A DNA stretch of 34,667 nucleotides. Origin: Mucilaginibacter flavus. Its GTDB lineage: Bacteria; Bacteroidota; Bacteroidia; Sphingobacteriales; Sphingobacteriaceae. The notes beneath the pieces were generated by a model. It was not told the origin of the DNA, did no database searches, and was given only the letters and a program-made list of their open reading frames with translations. This document shows, piece by piece, positions 24,330 through 32,761 of this stretch (position 1 is its first letter; each line of letters begins with the position of its first letter). The DNA lies in contig NZ_JAUFPS010000084.1 of NCBI RefSeq assembly GCF_030409315.1, positions 1 to 34,667 on the forward strand, read 5' to 3'. The translations under genes and the position numbers were made by a program.

Positions 24330-25385
24330 TCAATTTTTCATTTCGGTGGATATGATAGCATCTCCTTGTGCTTTCAAAAATCCATGTACAAGATCGGAAT
24401 ATATTTGAGGTCCGTTATCTGAGTTGGTGAAAATGAGGAGGGCTCTTTTAGACTGTGGCAAAACAAACGCAATAGTGTTTGCTCCCGCGTCGATGCCACT
24501 ATGCGATAAACCAAATTGGCCGCCTAAAGCCGGGTAAACTACCCAACCCAATCCCATAAACTTATTGTCTTTTATTTTAGATAGCGGGCTGGTCATTTTA
24601 TGATAAAGCGGTTGGGACAGGCCTGCGCCGTTGATTATCCAAATTAAAAATCTGCTGTAATCTGCCACCGTTGTTTTCATTTGATCTGCCGCACTTGGTT
24701 CATTGTTTTTAACAATTTCCAAAGCCTCGCTTTTGCTGTTGTGAGGAACTGCAAAATGACTCAGCATGGTGGCATTCCAAACCAAATGCGTATCATTCAT
24801 GTGTAAGGGGCCAAAGATCAGGGAATCGGCCAGCTGTTCTAATGAACGGTTAAATTTCTTTTCAAGCGCGTGCCGCAAATATTCCATCCCTTCGCCAGAA
24901 TACTGAAACTTTAAGCCGGGTTCAAACTCAAAGGCCAGTTTTTTTGACGGCGTTTGCCAGCGCCAATTGGGAAACCCTGTTTGATGTGTAAGAATATGCC
25001 GGGTGGTAAGTTTTTTACTCCTGGGGTCATCTGCAATATCCGGGTCGGTCCAGTAGTGGTAAATAGGTTCATCCAGATCCCATTTGCCCGCGTCAACAAG
25101 CCGCAGCGTTATCATAGCGGTTACAGTTTTGGTAATGGAGGCTACATTGAATACTGTATTTGCAGGGGCCGGCACCCCCGCTTTAAGTTCGCCATAAACT
25201 TTTGATAATATTACCTTGTCGTTATCAATAAAGCTTAACCCTAATGCCGGAATATGCTTTTCGTGCATAAGCCTTATAATGACCGAATCTGCTACCTGTG
25301 CCTCAGTAGTCGTGGTGTAAAATGAAGCCCACACTAATAGTGTGATGACTTTAAATGAAGATAAACTTGTACGCTGTAACATCAT
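24330..25385 (-). CDS. Serine hydrolase, class C beta-lactamase-like
   Basis: A 351-residue exported protein; the signal peptide runs to about residue 29 (TTTTEAQ). The Ser-x-x-Lys active site is SITK (Ser83, Lys86), the second motif is YSG (162-164) in place of Tyr-x-Asn, and a third HSG motif occurs near residue 300 (LSHSGIDAG). This set is usual for the serine beta-lactamase / DD-peptidase / esterase family (Pfam Beta-lactamase) rather than a true AmpC. Substrates vary from D-amino peptides to esters. It is the first gene of an operon with the DUF4440 protein. A TAAATTTG box (25391-25398 on the minus strand) lies so close to the ATG that the mRNA would have almost no leader. Confidence 0.88.
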   Translation of the reverse strand: MMLQRTSLSSFKVITLLVWASFYTTTTEAQVADSVIIRLMHEKHIPALGLSFIDNDKVILSKVYGELKAGVPAPANTVFNVASITKTVTAMITLRLVDAGKWDLDEPIYHYWTDPDIADDPRSKKLTTRHILTHQTGFPNWRWQTPSKKLAFEFEPGLKFQYSGEGMEYLRHALEKKFNRSLEQLADSLIFGPLHMNDTHLVWNATMLSHFAVPHNSKSEALEIVKNNEPSAADQMKTTVADYSRFLIWIINGAGLSQPLYHKMTSPLSKIKDNKFMGLGWVVYPALGGQFGLSHSGIDAGANTIAFVLPQSKRALLIFTNSDNGPQIYSDLVHGFLKAQGDAIISTEMKN

Positions 25386-25390
25386 ATTAT

Positions 25391-25398
25391 CAAATTTA
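25391..25398 (-). promoter_or_regulatory. Putative -7 element of the serine hydrolase operon
   Basis: On the minus strand this reads TAAATTTG, a perfect TAnnTTTG. It ends only 5 bases before the ATG at 25385, so transcription from it would start at or next to the start codon. No good -33 element is at the usual distance. Confidence 0.35.
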
Positions 25399-25594
25399 AA
25401 ACTGGATAGACCAAGTGTGTGCCGAAGCTTTTATTATTTGATTATTAGTTGATTATAAAAATGAGTGTTTTGAATTATTGTATCGTTAGCGTACAATAAC
25501 TGTACGTTAACAGATGAGTGAGGCATACTTGAATGCTGGTTTTCTGTTAAAGAAATATAATGCAGGTTATGTTAACAGCTACTAAATCCTTCCC

Positions 25595-25633
25595 AAAAGA
25601 GAAGGCCTGTTGCAAACGCGACAGGCCTTCTCC
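25595..25633 (-). terminator. Rho-independent terminator of the small outer-membrane-like gene
   Basis: GAGAAGGCCTGT (25599-25610) pairs with ACAGGCCTTCTC (25621-25632), a perfect 12-bp stem. On the minus strand it is followed by TTTTGGG. It lies 45 bases after the stop of the leftward gene at 25678. The rest of 25399-25594 is AT-rich and shows nothing else. Confidence 0.8.
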
Positions 25634-25677
25634 TAAATGTGAAAAATTAATAGTTTTTTACTTAAAGGGCAGTGGAT

Positions 25678-26175
25678 TTACTGAAAAGTATATTTAACCC
25701 CAACACCCGGCGCTATATCAAAAAATGGTCCGGTAGCTACTTCAAGGCGTGGGTTCAGATCAAGGCTTACGGCTATCGGGCTGTTGGGAATTACCCATTC
25801 CAAACCTAAAACACCATCGGCACCTAATAACAGGTGACGGTCTTTGTAATACTGGGCGTCGCTGCCAAAACGTTTGTAATAGCCGCTGCCCATTGAGCCG
25901 GCATGGCCACCAAAGCCGTAAAAGAAATTCAGCTTATCAACATTAAAGGCCTGGGTATGGATTTCGTATAAACCGGTTATCACCAGGCCGTGGTCGCGGA
26001 TGCCTAAGATGCCTTCAATGGCAGTAGTTTTATCAAGGAAGAATTTTCCGGATGGACCGATTTCATAAGCGCCAAATTTAAGACCGGCGGCAAATTTATA
26101 ATCCTGTGCCTGCGAGCGCGTGCTGACAAATAATAATGAGGCCGAAAATAATAGCAGGTAAGTTAGTTTTTTCAT
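25678..26175 (-). CDS. Small exported protein, likely outer-membrane beta-barrel-like
   Basis: A 165-residue protein, starting at ATG 26175, which opens a signal peptide (MKKLTYLLLFSASLLFVSTR, then SQAQ). The open frame upstream adds 15 residues without homology. The mature part alternates short amphipathic strands and turns (FAAGLKFGAYEIGPSGKFFL, AIEGILGIR, LVITGLYEIH, FFYGFGGHAG, AVSLDLNPRLEV) and ends with aromatic Phe-Gln after VGVKYTF, the C-terminal pattern of outer-membrane barrels. It resembles small Bacteroidota porin-family or DUF3575-like proteins, but I cannot name the family. It is monocistronic, with its own terminator. Confidence 0.65.
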   Translation of the reverse strand: MKKLTYLLLFSASLLFVSTRSQAQDYKFAAGLKFGAYEIGPSGKFFLDKTTAIEGILGIRDHGLVITGLYEIHTQAFNVDKLNFFYGFGGHAGSMGSGYYKRFGSDAQYYKDRHLLLGADGVLGLEWVIPNSPIAVSLDLNPRLEVATGPFFDIAPGVGVKYTFQ

Positions 26176-26419
26176 GTAGTAGTTTTTAGTAAACAATAAA
26201 CAGGTAATGTAAAGGCACACCGGCTTAACGTTGATTTAACCCCGTTTGGGCACAAATGTTCAGGTAAATAAACGCCAGAATTAAGGTTTTATGGTTTTGT
26301 AATGAAAAAACTACCTTGTTTAGTATTCATTTTACTGATTTTCAACCTGAAATATTGAGTTGCTTTTACTGGTTTTATGCAGGTAAATAGATTACTTTAG
26401 TGAAAATAAAAAGTTTTAG

Positions 26420-28141
26420 ATGACTGGATATAGCTTTAAAATAAAGGATAGAAGATACTTAACGCTGTTTTTAACGGCGACTTTTTTTGTACAAACCGGC
26501 TGCGTACAAGGGCAATTAAGCGTTAATAACAGCGGCCAATACCGCAACGGTATGGTGGTTTGCGCTTACCCCGACGCGGCGCAGGTTGGTATTGATATTT
26601 TAAAAAAGGGTGGTAACGCTGTTGATGCTGCCGTTGCGGTGCAATTCGCGTTGGCAGTGGTATATCCCGAAGCCGGCAATATTGGCGGTGGTGGTTTTAT
26701 GGTTTTCCGGTCGAAAGATGGCAAAACCAATACGCTCGATTTTAGGGAGAAAGGCCCGGGCGCCGCAAGCGCTAATATGTACCTTGATTCGGCCGGTAAT
26801 GTGATTCCGGATATGAGTTTGTACACCCATAAAGCATCCGGTGTGCCAGGCTCTGTTGATGGCATGTTTACAGCACATCAAAAATATGGCAAACTTAAAT
26901 GGGCCGACCTGGTGCAGCCTGCGGTAAACCTTGCCCGTAACGGCTTTAAACTAACCAAACGCGCCGCCAATGATTTAAATCATAATGCAGCCGAGTTTAC
27001 AAAACTTAATCCCGGGAAAACTTACCTGCTAAAAGAAGGCGGCTGGAAAGAGGGCGATGTACTGGTGCAGGAGGATCTTGCCAAAACTTTTGAGGCCATC
27101 CGCGATAAAGGCAGAGATGGTTTTTATGATGGCGTTGTAGCAGATGAAGTTGTAGCCGAGATGAAAGGTGGCGACGGTTTGATTACCAAAGAAGATCTGA
27201 AAAACTACCATTCCGTTTGGCGCAACCCTATTATTGGCACTTATAAAGGATATAAAATTATCACCATGCCGCCACCATCAAGCGGGGGCATAGCGTTATT
27301 GCAATTACTGCAGTCGGTTGAAAAATATCCGTTAAAAAGATACGGTTACAACCAGGACTCAACTATTAGGCTGATTGTGGAGGCCGAGCGTCGTGTTTAC
27401 GCCGACAGATCAAAATACCTTGGCGATCCGGATTTTTTTAAAGTACCCGTTGATAGCCTGCTTAAACCGGCCTACACAGCAGCACGCATGAGTACTTTTA
27501 GCTGGGACGCGGCTACACCAAGCACAAGCATTCAACCGGGTACATTTGTGGGTTATGAAAGCGACCAAACCACCCATTATTCTATTGTAGATAGGGAGGG
27601 CAACGCGGTATCCATTACCACAACTTTAAATGATAGCTATGGTTCTAAAATTTTTGTAAAGGGTGCAGGCTTTCTATTGAATAACGAGATGGACGATTTT
27701 AGCTCAAAACCCGGCGTACCAAATATGTACGGATTAGTTGGTGGTAAAGCCAACAGCATACAGCCGGGCAAACGCATGCTATCGTCCATGACGCCCACTA
27801 TTGTTGAAAAAGATGGTAAACTGTTTATGGTAGTAGGCACGCCGGGAGGATCAACCATTATCACCTCGGTTTTTCAAACCATATTGAACGTGATAGAGTT
27901 TAACCAAAATATGCAGCAGGCGGTAGCCTCTAAACGTTTCCACTCGCAATGGCTGCCGGATGTAGTCACTATTGAAAAAGGGGGCGTTGATACCACAACC
28001 ATCATTAAGCTACAAAACAAAGGCTATAAAATAGGCGACAGAAGTGCCATAGGTCGCGTAGATGCCATCCTTAAAACCCAATGGGGCTACTACGAAGGCG
28101 GTGCCGACCCGAGAGGGGATGATACGAAGATGGGGTATTAA
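26420..28141 (+). CDS. ggt: Gamma-glutamyltransferase (lipoprotein form)
   Basis: A 573-residue Ntn-hydrolase. The signal ends in a lipobox-like VQTGC, so it is probably lipid-anchored. The large-subunit region includes GGNAVDAAVAVQFAL and GNIGGGGFMVFRS. Self-cleavage is expected before Thr384 in DQTTHYSIVD, producing a small subunit of about 190 residues that contains LLNNEMDDFSSKPGVPN and the oxyanion SSMTPT segment followed by VGTPGGSTI. Length and motifs match E. coli Ggt. It cleaves glutathione and other gamma-glutamyl compounds in the periplasm, returning amino acids. An octamer-array inverted repeat begins at the base after its stop codon, and a MarR gene follows. Confidence 0.95.
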   Translation: MTGYSFKIKDRRYLTLFLTATFFVQTGCVQGQLSVNNSGQYRNGMVVCAYPDAAQVGIDILKKGGNAVDAAVAVQFALAVVYPEAGNIGGGGFMVFRSKDGKTNTLDFREKGPGAASANMYLDSAGNVIPDMSLYTHKASGVPGSVDGMFTAHQKYGKLKWADLVQPAVNLARNGFKLTKRAANDLNHNAAEFTKLNPGKTYLLKEGGWKEGDVLVQEDLAKTFEAIRDKGRDGFYDGVVADEVVAEMKGGDGLITKEDLKNYHSVWRNPIIGTYKGYKIITMPPPSSGGIALLQLLQSVEKYPLKRYGYNQDSTIRLIVEAERRVYADRSKYLGDPDFFKVPVDSLLKPAYTAARMSTFSWDAATPSTSIQPGTFVGYESDQTTHYSIVDREGNAVSITTTLNDSYGSKIFVKGAGFLLNNEMDDFSSKPGVPNMYGLVGGKANSIQPGKRMLSSMTPTIVEKDGKLFMVVGTPGGSTIITSVFQTILNVIEFNQNMQQAVASKRFHSQWLPDVVTIEKGGVDTTTIIKLQNKGYKIGDRSAIGRVDAILKTQWGYYEGGADPRGDDTKMGY

Positions 28142-28295
28142 GTTCATTGGTTCACTGGTTCGTTAGTTTATTGGTGAAAAGTTCATTAACAAAACGTGGA
28201 AGTGCTTTTTTATCGTCGCCACAAAAGATTGATGAAGCATTCCATCTGACAAGACTAATGAACTAATGAACCAGTGAACGAATGAACGTTCATAA
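28142..28295. repeat. Octamer-array inverted repeat, copy A
   Basis: The left side (28142-28188) is a run of 8-base units on a GTTCAYTR theme (GTTCATTG, GTTCACTG, GTTCGTTA, GTTTATTG), a 7-base GTGAAAA, and one more GTTCATTA. The right side (28256-28287) is four units in reverse complement (TAATGAAC twice, CAGTGAAC, GAATGAAC). The outer 32-base arms match at 28 of 32 positions by my count, around a spacer of about 80 bases. It starts at the first base after the ggt stop. The same structure is found at 32756-32893. Confidence 0.9.
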
Positions 28296-28304
28296 ACATT
28301 TAGA

Positions 28305-28336
28305 TTTGTGTAATCAATTAGCATTTCTTACGTTTG
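28305..28336 (+). promoter_or_regulatory. Promoter of the MarR gene (-33 TTTG, -7 TACGTTTG)
   Basis: TTTG (28305-28308), a 20-base spacer and TACGTTTG (28329-28336) fit the Bacteroidota promoter model well. The -7 box ends only 6 bases before the ATG at 28343, so the transcript is predicted to have almost no leader. Confidence 0.6.
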
Positions 28337-28342
28337 GTATGC

Positions 28343-28786
28343 ATGCATAACAGCGTAAAACACCAGGAAACCATCGATTATTTTTTGAAGATCGTGTGGC
28401 AAACCGTAGCTAACAGATATAATCAGTTGGTTACCGAGTTTGGTATTACACAATCTATCGGCTATTTGCTCATCAATATCGACGAAAAAGAGGGCACCAC
28501 GGTGTCGCAGGCTGCTGCTTTGCTGGGTTTAAAATCAACCAGTTTATCCAGGATGCTTAGTCAGCTGGAAAAAACCGGGCTCATATACCGGGAGTCAAAC
28601 GCCGGCGATAAACGCTCTGTAAAAATCTACCTGACCGATTTGGGCAAAGAAAAGCGCCACCAGGCCCGTGCGGTGGTAAAACAATTCAATAACTACCTCG
28701 ATTCACACATCAGCGAAGCCGATAAACAATACCTCACAGATATGCTGAAGAAGATCAACAAACTTACCCTTAATTATAAACCTTAA
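28343..28786 (+). CDS. MarR family transcriptional regulator
   Basis: A 147-residue winged-helix regulator. I start at ATG 28343; an alternative TTG at 28334 lies inside the -7 promoter box. An N-terminal dimerisation helix (ETIDYFLKIVWQTVANRYNQ) is followed by the wHTH (TVSQAAALLGLKSTSLSRML, SQLEKTGLIYRE), the wing (SNAGDKRSVKIYLTDLG) and a C-terminal helix pair (LDSHISEADKQYLTDMLKKI). MarR proteins usually repress nearby genes in response to phenolic or oxidative ligands. No obvious efflux or enzyme target is adjacent except ggt upstream on the same strand, so its targets are unclear. Autoregulation at the close promoter is plausible. Confidence 0.9.
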   Translation: MHNSVKHQETIDYFLKIVWQTVANRYNQLVTEFGITQSIGYLLINIDEKEGTTVSQAAALLGLKSTSLSRMLSQLEKTGLIYRESNAGDKRSVKIYLTDLGKEKRHQARAVVKQFNNYLDSHISEADKQYLTDMLKKINKLTLNYKP

Positions 28787-28900
28787 TTGGTCATTAGATC
28801 ATTTGCTTAGCGTCATTAACTTATGCTGGCAGGATAATGACCACGCGGTGAAATGACAGCGCAGCGAAATGACCCAATGACGGCGCAGCCCTGATGACTA
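28787..28900. repeat. Intergenic repeat with GTCATT/AATGAC units
   Basis: Immediately after the marR stop comes TTGGTCATTAGATCATTTGC and GTCATTAAC. Further on are reversed units, AATGACC, GAAATGACAGCGCAGC, GAAATGACCC and AATGACGGCGCAGCCC. The opposed GTCATT and AATGAC units can pair, and AATGAC-plus-GCGCAGC is itself repeated. It resembles the octamer family in plan but not in sequence. The remainder to 29029 holds no gene. Confidence 0.5.
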
Positions 28901-29029
28901 CAAAGTAATTTTTATGTGGATAATGCGTTTTGCTTAAGATGATTACTGTTGAAAACACGTGTTGGTCCGGCTTTTTTAATATCAATGTGTTAAAAAATGT
29001 TAAGCTGCCGTTTTTCTATTATAAAAGAA

Positions 29030-29037
29030 TAAATTTG
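29030..29037 (+). promoter_or_regulatory. Putative -7 element for the FKBP lipoprotein genes
   Basis: TAAATTTG matches TAnnTTTG and ends 11 bases before the ATG at 29049. No convincing -33 TTTG is at the standard spacing. Confidence 0.35.
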
Positions 29038-29048
29038 CCTTTTGAAAA

Positions 29049-29546
29049 ATGAATAGGTTACCGGTTTTGCTATTGCTATTGTTGGTTTGTTGCGGCGCAT
29101 GTAAAAAGTCGGCCGATGCCTTGGTACAATATAACATACAGGCCGGTATTGATGATAAGATCATTAAGGATTACGTAGCAGCCCATCCGGAAGATAGCGC
29201 GAAGCGAATTGATACAACCGGTGTTTACTACATTGTAAAAAGCGGCGAAGGAGGTTCTGGTAATGATTTGTTTACCAGTTCAACAACCATAACGGTAGGC
29301 TTTACCGGGCAGATACTAACCACCGGTTATACTTTTGCGCAAACTAATAATTTTCACCCCTCATACACATTAGGAAGTGTGATAAGAGGGTGGCAGGTAG
29401 GAATACCACAAATAAAAAAAGGCGGTAAAATAAGGCTGTTAATGCCATCGAGGTATGCATACGGACCATATGCGCAGGATTCGATACATTTGCCGGCAAA
29501 TTCCGTGCTTGATTTTAATATACAGTTATATAATATAACTAACTAA
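29049..29546 (+). CDS. FKBP-type peptidyl-prolyl isomerase-like lipoprotein
   Basis: A 165-residue lipoprotein. The signal (LPVLLLLLLVCCGACKK) has its likely lipidated Cys18 in CGAC with KK following, an export-favouring start in Bacteroidota. An FKBP domain spans about 55-164: TITVGFTGQ, then TFAQTNN, YTLGSVIRGWQVGIPQIKKG, RLLMPSRYAYG, and LPANSVLDFNIQLYNI. The VI-x-G-W core and SRYAYG motif are kept. The Asp of the usual FDSS motif is Ala (TFAQ), so isomerase activity may be reduced. A second FKBP-like lipoprotein follows after 51 bp, presumably in the same transcript. Probably an outer-membrane folding helper. Confidence 0.85.
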   Translation: MNRLPVLLLLLLVCCGACKKSADALVQYNIQAGIDDKIIKDYVAAHPEDSAKRIDTTGVYYIVKSGEGGSGNDLFTSSTTITVGFTGQILTTGYTFAQTNNFHPSYTLGSVIRGWQVGIPQIKKGGKIRLLMPSRYAYGPYAQDSIHLPANSVLDFNIQLYNITN

Positions 29547-29597
29547 CGATAAAAAAGAGGCATAATCACCTAATAAGTTAATGCCGGTAATAAATAA

Positions 29598-30542
29598 ATG
29601 ATGAAACAAATTTCTTTTACGCTCTTAGTTCTTATTACGGTAGGTTTGCTGTCATGTCACAAAACGGCAAACGATCCCAATATCACCCAATACGATAATA
29701 GTAACATTCAGGCTTATATTAAAGCTAACAACCTTACCGGTATGGTGCGCGACACTACCGGTGGCGACACCAGCGGCATTTATTACCAGATACTTTCGCA
29801 GGGCTCAACCGCGGGGGCGCCTTTTGCCTATTCAGATACGGTGAAATATGTATTTACCTTAAAATCATTTGATGGCAAATACAACTCTGTTGATTCGTTA
29901 ACAAGCAACCACTATGATAGCTTTTTGGGTCATATTAACCAAAATGGCTATCCAATAGGTTTGCAGTTAGCTATTCATAATGTAATCAAACACAAAGGAA
30001 CACGCGCCAGGATTTTGATTCCATCGCGTTTGGCTTATGGCGTTAACGGATACGGATCTGGCAGTTCAAGCAACGTGAACACACGCATTGCCGGTAACCA
30101 GTGTCTTGATTATTATATTAACGTGTACTCCGATCAAACCCTTTATGATGATCAGGTTATCAAAAATTATATGGCAACCAATAGCCTAACTGGTTTTACC
30201 AAAGCTGCGGGCGGTTATTACTATAAAGTTTCGGTGCCAGGCACCGGTACGGAGCCAATTAGCCAATATTCGGCATTTACTGCTACATATACAGGCTTGT
30301 TTTTAACCGGTACCGCGTTTGACAGCAACAACGCAACCACCGCAACATCATTTGACTTTTCGGGCAATGGCGGTAGCGGCTACATTTCTGGTGTTACCCA
30401 AGGACTTATCGGTTACACTGCCGGAACCGCTGTTACTTTATTGCTGCCATCGCGATATGGTTATGGTAGAACAGGTACTACCGGTATTTCGGTAAACGAT
30501 TGTCTTCGTTTTGATTATACCATAGCTACAATCACCAATTAA
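29598..30542 (+). CDS. Tandem FKBP-domain lipoprotein
   Basis: A 314-residue lipoprotein (LLSCHK lipobox, Cys20) with two FKBP-like domains. Domain 1, about 60-178, is degenerate: it keeps ILIPSRLAYG and the closing CLDYYINVY strand but lacks the VIxGW core and FDS motif. Domain 2, about 205-312, has ATYTGLFLTGTAFDSN with the canonical Phe-Asp-Ser, a VTQGL core, LLLPSRYGYG and CLRFDYTIATI. Each domain is preceded by a similar short helix (IQAYIKANNLTG and IKNYMATNSLTG), so the whole unit was duplicated. It is downstream of a one-domain paralogue. Its stop lies 7 bp from the stop of the convergent photolyase gene. Confidence 0.82.
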   Translation: MMKQISFTLLVLITVGLLSCHKTANDPNITQYDNSNIQAYIKANNLTGMVRDTTGGDTSGIYYQILSQGSTAGAPFAYSDTVKYVFTLKSFDGKYNSVDSLTSNHYDSFLGHINQNGYPIGLQLAIHNVIKHKGTRARILIPSRLAYGVNGYGSGSSSNVNTRIAGNQCLDYYINVYSDQTLYDDQVIKNYMATNSLTGFTKAAGGYYYKVSVPGTGTEPISQYSAFTATYTGLFLTGTAFDSNNATTATSFDFSGNGGSGYISGVTQGLIGYTAGTAVTLLLPSRYGYGRTGTTGISVNDCLRFDYTIATITN

Positions 30543-30549
30543 TATATTA

Positions 30550-31863
30550 CTATTTAGCCAAAGCCGTTTTAAAAGCTTTTAAACAACGCTCACGTGCAAA
30601 AGCGTGATCAATAATGGGTTTAGGATATTTGCCAAAATCGGCATACTCCGGAACCCATTTTTTTATGTACTTTAAATCCGGATCAAACTTTTTGGTTTGT
30701 GATTCGGGGTTAAATATCCTGAAGTAGGGAGCGGCGTCGGTACCGGAGCCGGCAGCCCATTGCCAGCCGCCAACGTTACTGGCCATTTCGTAATCCAACA
30801 GTTTGCGCGCAAAGTAATGTTCGCCCCAGCGCCAGTCAATCAGCAAATCCTTACTTAAAAAGCTGGCTACTATCATGCGCACCCGGTTATGCATAAAGCC
30901 GGTAGCGTTTAGTTCGCGCATGCCGGCATCCACAATAGGGTAGCCGGTTTGGCCTTCGCACCAGGCTTTAAACTGCTCTTCATCGTTAACCCATTTAATG
31001 CGGTCGTACTCGGGCCTGAAAGCATGATCCATTGTATGCGGAAAATGATATAATATCATCATATAAAACTCTCGCCAAATGAGTTCATTTAACCAGGTTT
31101 TATTTTGATAGCCATGCGCCGTTTTTGCCAGCTCACGAATGCTCACCGTGCCAAAGCGCAGGTGCAGGCCCATATGTGAAGTGCCTTTGATAGCCGGGAA
31201 ATCGCGCTTCTCGGCATAGTCAGCAATCACGTCGGTATATGTTTGATCAGGAAACCCGGCTTTACTTTTTTCAAAGCCCATTTCTTTAAGAGATGGGATG
31301 GACAAAGATTTGGTTTTTACGAGATTCTGTAAATACTTTTCGGTAGGATAGGCTTTCAGGTAAAATGGTTTCAACGTGGTGTACCACTTGCGCTGGTAAG
31401 GAGTGTAAACGGTGTATGGTTTGCCGTCATCTTTGGTCACCTCATCTTTTTCAAATATTACCTGGTCTTTAAAGGTTTTAAACTCGATGCCGTGTTTGTG
31501 TAGTTTTGCTTTTACGGCATCGTCACGCCTAGTGGCGTAAGGCTCATAATCGTGATTTGTATAAACGGCGGCTATTTGATAATCTTTGATGATACTGTTC
31601 CAGGCGTGTTCGGCTTTATCATAAATTACCAGCATACTGCTGCCATGTTTATGTAACTCTGTCTGAATCGATTCGATGATGTTGTAAATGAAAGTTACGC
31701 GGGCATCGTCTTTATCTTCCAGTTCATCCAGAATCTCTTTGTCAAAAATAAATAAAGGTAACACAGGGTTGCCGCTTTTAAGCGCTCGATATAAACCTGC
31801 ATTGTCGTTTAAACGAAGATCGCGGCGGAACCAAAAGATGGTTACCAGGGTTTTGTTATCCAT
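30550..31863 (-). CDS. phr: CPD photolyase, class I-like
   Basis: A 437-residue photolyase. The N-terminal antenna domain (IFWFRRDLRLNDNAGLYRAL, VLPLFIFD) spans about 5-135. The FAD-binding domain follows: LRFGTVSIREL near 230, LIWREFYMMILYHFP, the DNA-contact and FAD motifs AWCEGQTGYPIVDAGMREL and HNRVRMIVASFL, then MASNVGGWQWAAGSGTDAAP and the closing YFRIFNPESQTKKFDPD. It repairs cyclobutane pyrimidine dimers with blue light. Its ATG overlaps the end of the TIGR01777 SDR gene by 8 bp, so it is translationally coupled as the last gene of a three-gene operon. The clear HNRVRM motif separates it from the Cry-DASH at 9328. Confidence 0.94.
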   Translation of the reverse strand: MDNKTLVTIFWFRRDLRLNDNAGLYRALKSGNPVLPLFIFDKEILDELEDKDDARVTFIYNIIESIQTELHKHGSSMLVIYDKAEHAWNSIIKDYQIAAVYTNHDYEPYATRRDDAVKAKLHKHGIEFKTFKDQVIFEKDEVTKDDGKPYTVYTPYQRKWYTTLKPFYLKAYPTEKYLQNLVKTKSLSIPSLKEMGFEKSKAGFPDQTYTDVIADYAEKRDFPAIKGTSHMGLHLRFGTVSIRELAKTAHGYQNKTWLNELIWREFYMMILYHFPHTMDHAFRPEYDRIKWVNDEEQFKAWCEGQTGYPIVDAGMRELNATGFMHNRVRMIVASFLSKDLLIDWRWGEHYFARKLLDYEMASNVGGWQWAAGSGTDAAPYFRIFNPESQTKKFDPDLKYIKKWVPEYADFGKYPKPIIDHAFARERCLKAFKTALAK

Positions 31864-32761
31864 AAATTTCTTTTAACGCTGCAGGTAATTCAGCATATTT
31901 AAAACTGAAGCCTGCATCCATAATTTTTTGTGCAGATGCTTTTGTGCTACCTAAAACCAATGTACTCATTTCACCCATCAATAGCTTTAACAAAAAGGCG
32001 GGTACTTTGGGTGCCCACAAGGGTTTGTGTAATTGTTTTGCAATAGCCTGAGTCATTTGTTCATTGTTAACCGGATTTGGGGCTGCCATATTATAAACGC
32101 CTTTAAGCGTGGTGTGTTCTATGCCAAAAAGGTACATATCTGCCACATCCTGCCAATGAATCCATGGAATCCACTGTTTACCGCTGCCAATGGGCGAACC
32201 TACAAAAAGTTTCACTGGCAACGCCTGTATAGGCAAAGCCCCTGCATCTTTATCCAAAACTACCCCGGTACGAAACTTAAGGATGCGTAAACCTAATTTT
32301 TCGCCTTCATCAACGGCAGCCTCCCATTCAACACAGCAGCGCGCTAAAAAATCGCCTGCAGGGGCACTATTTTCGGTCATCAGCTCATTTCCCCTGTCGC
32401 TGTAATAGCCAATGCCCGATGCGGATATTACCGAGGTAACCTTATTAGCCCTATTCCCGATCAACTCATAAATGAGGCTGATTGATTTGGTACGACTTTC
32501 AATTAAAAGCTTTTTACGCTCATCCGTCCACCGTTTATCGGCAATGCCCGCACCTGCCAGGTGTATAATGGTATCAACCCCATCAATACAATGTTCATCG
32601 ATAGTACTTTTGGCCACATCCCATATGTATGTTTTTACATCCTTATTTTTGCCGGGCTTCCTGCTCAAAAAACTTACAGTATAGCCCTTAGCCAAAAGCA
32701 ACCTGCTCAAATGACCACCTAAGCCTCCGGAACCGCCTGTTATTAAAATACTTTTGTTCAT
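31856..32761 (-). CDS. TIGR01777-type SDR oxidoreductase
   Basis: A 301-residue extended-SDR protein. The NAD(P)-binding Rossmann motif is GGSGGLGG (about 9-16). Then come HLAGAGIADKRWTDERKK with the signature RW, ESRTKSI, SASGIGYYSDRG, and HWQDVADMYLFGIE. The C-terminal DUF1731 segment (VPAFLLKLLMGEMSTLVLGS, ending FKYAELPAALKEIYG) confirms the TIGR01777 family. Its reaction is unknown; plant and cyanobacterial relatives are linked to chloroplast division or cell division. It overlaps the photolyase gene by 8 bp. Its start codon lies inside an octamer repeat (TAATGAAC), and the leader is entirely repeat sequence. Confidence 0.9.
   Translation of the reverse strand: MNKSILITGGSGGLGGHLSRLLLAKGYTVSFLSRKPGKNKDVKTYIWDVAKSTIDEHCIDGVDTIIHLAGAGIADKRWTDERKKLLIESRTKSISLIYELIGNRANKVTSVISASGIGYYSDRGNELMTENSAPAGDFLARCCVEWEAAVDEGEKLGLRILKFRTGVVLDKDAGALPIQALPVKLFVGSPIGSGKQWIPWIHWQDVADMYLFGIEHTTLKGVYNMAAPNPVNNEQMTQAIAKQLHKPLWAPKVPAFLLKLLMGEMSTLVLGSTKASAQKIMDAGFSFKYAELPAALKEIYG

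Noticed and set aside
28142..28295. CRISPR array
   Set aside because: The units are 8 bases with almost no spacers, and the second half is inverted. There are no cas genes in the window.
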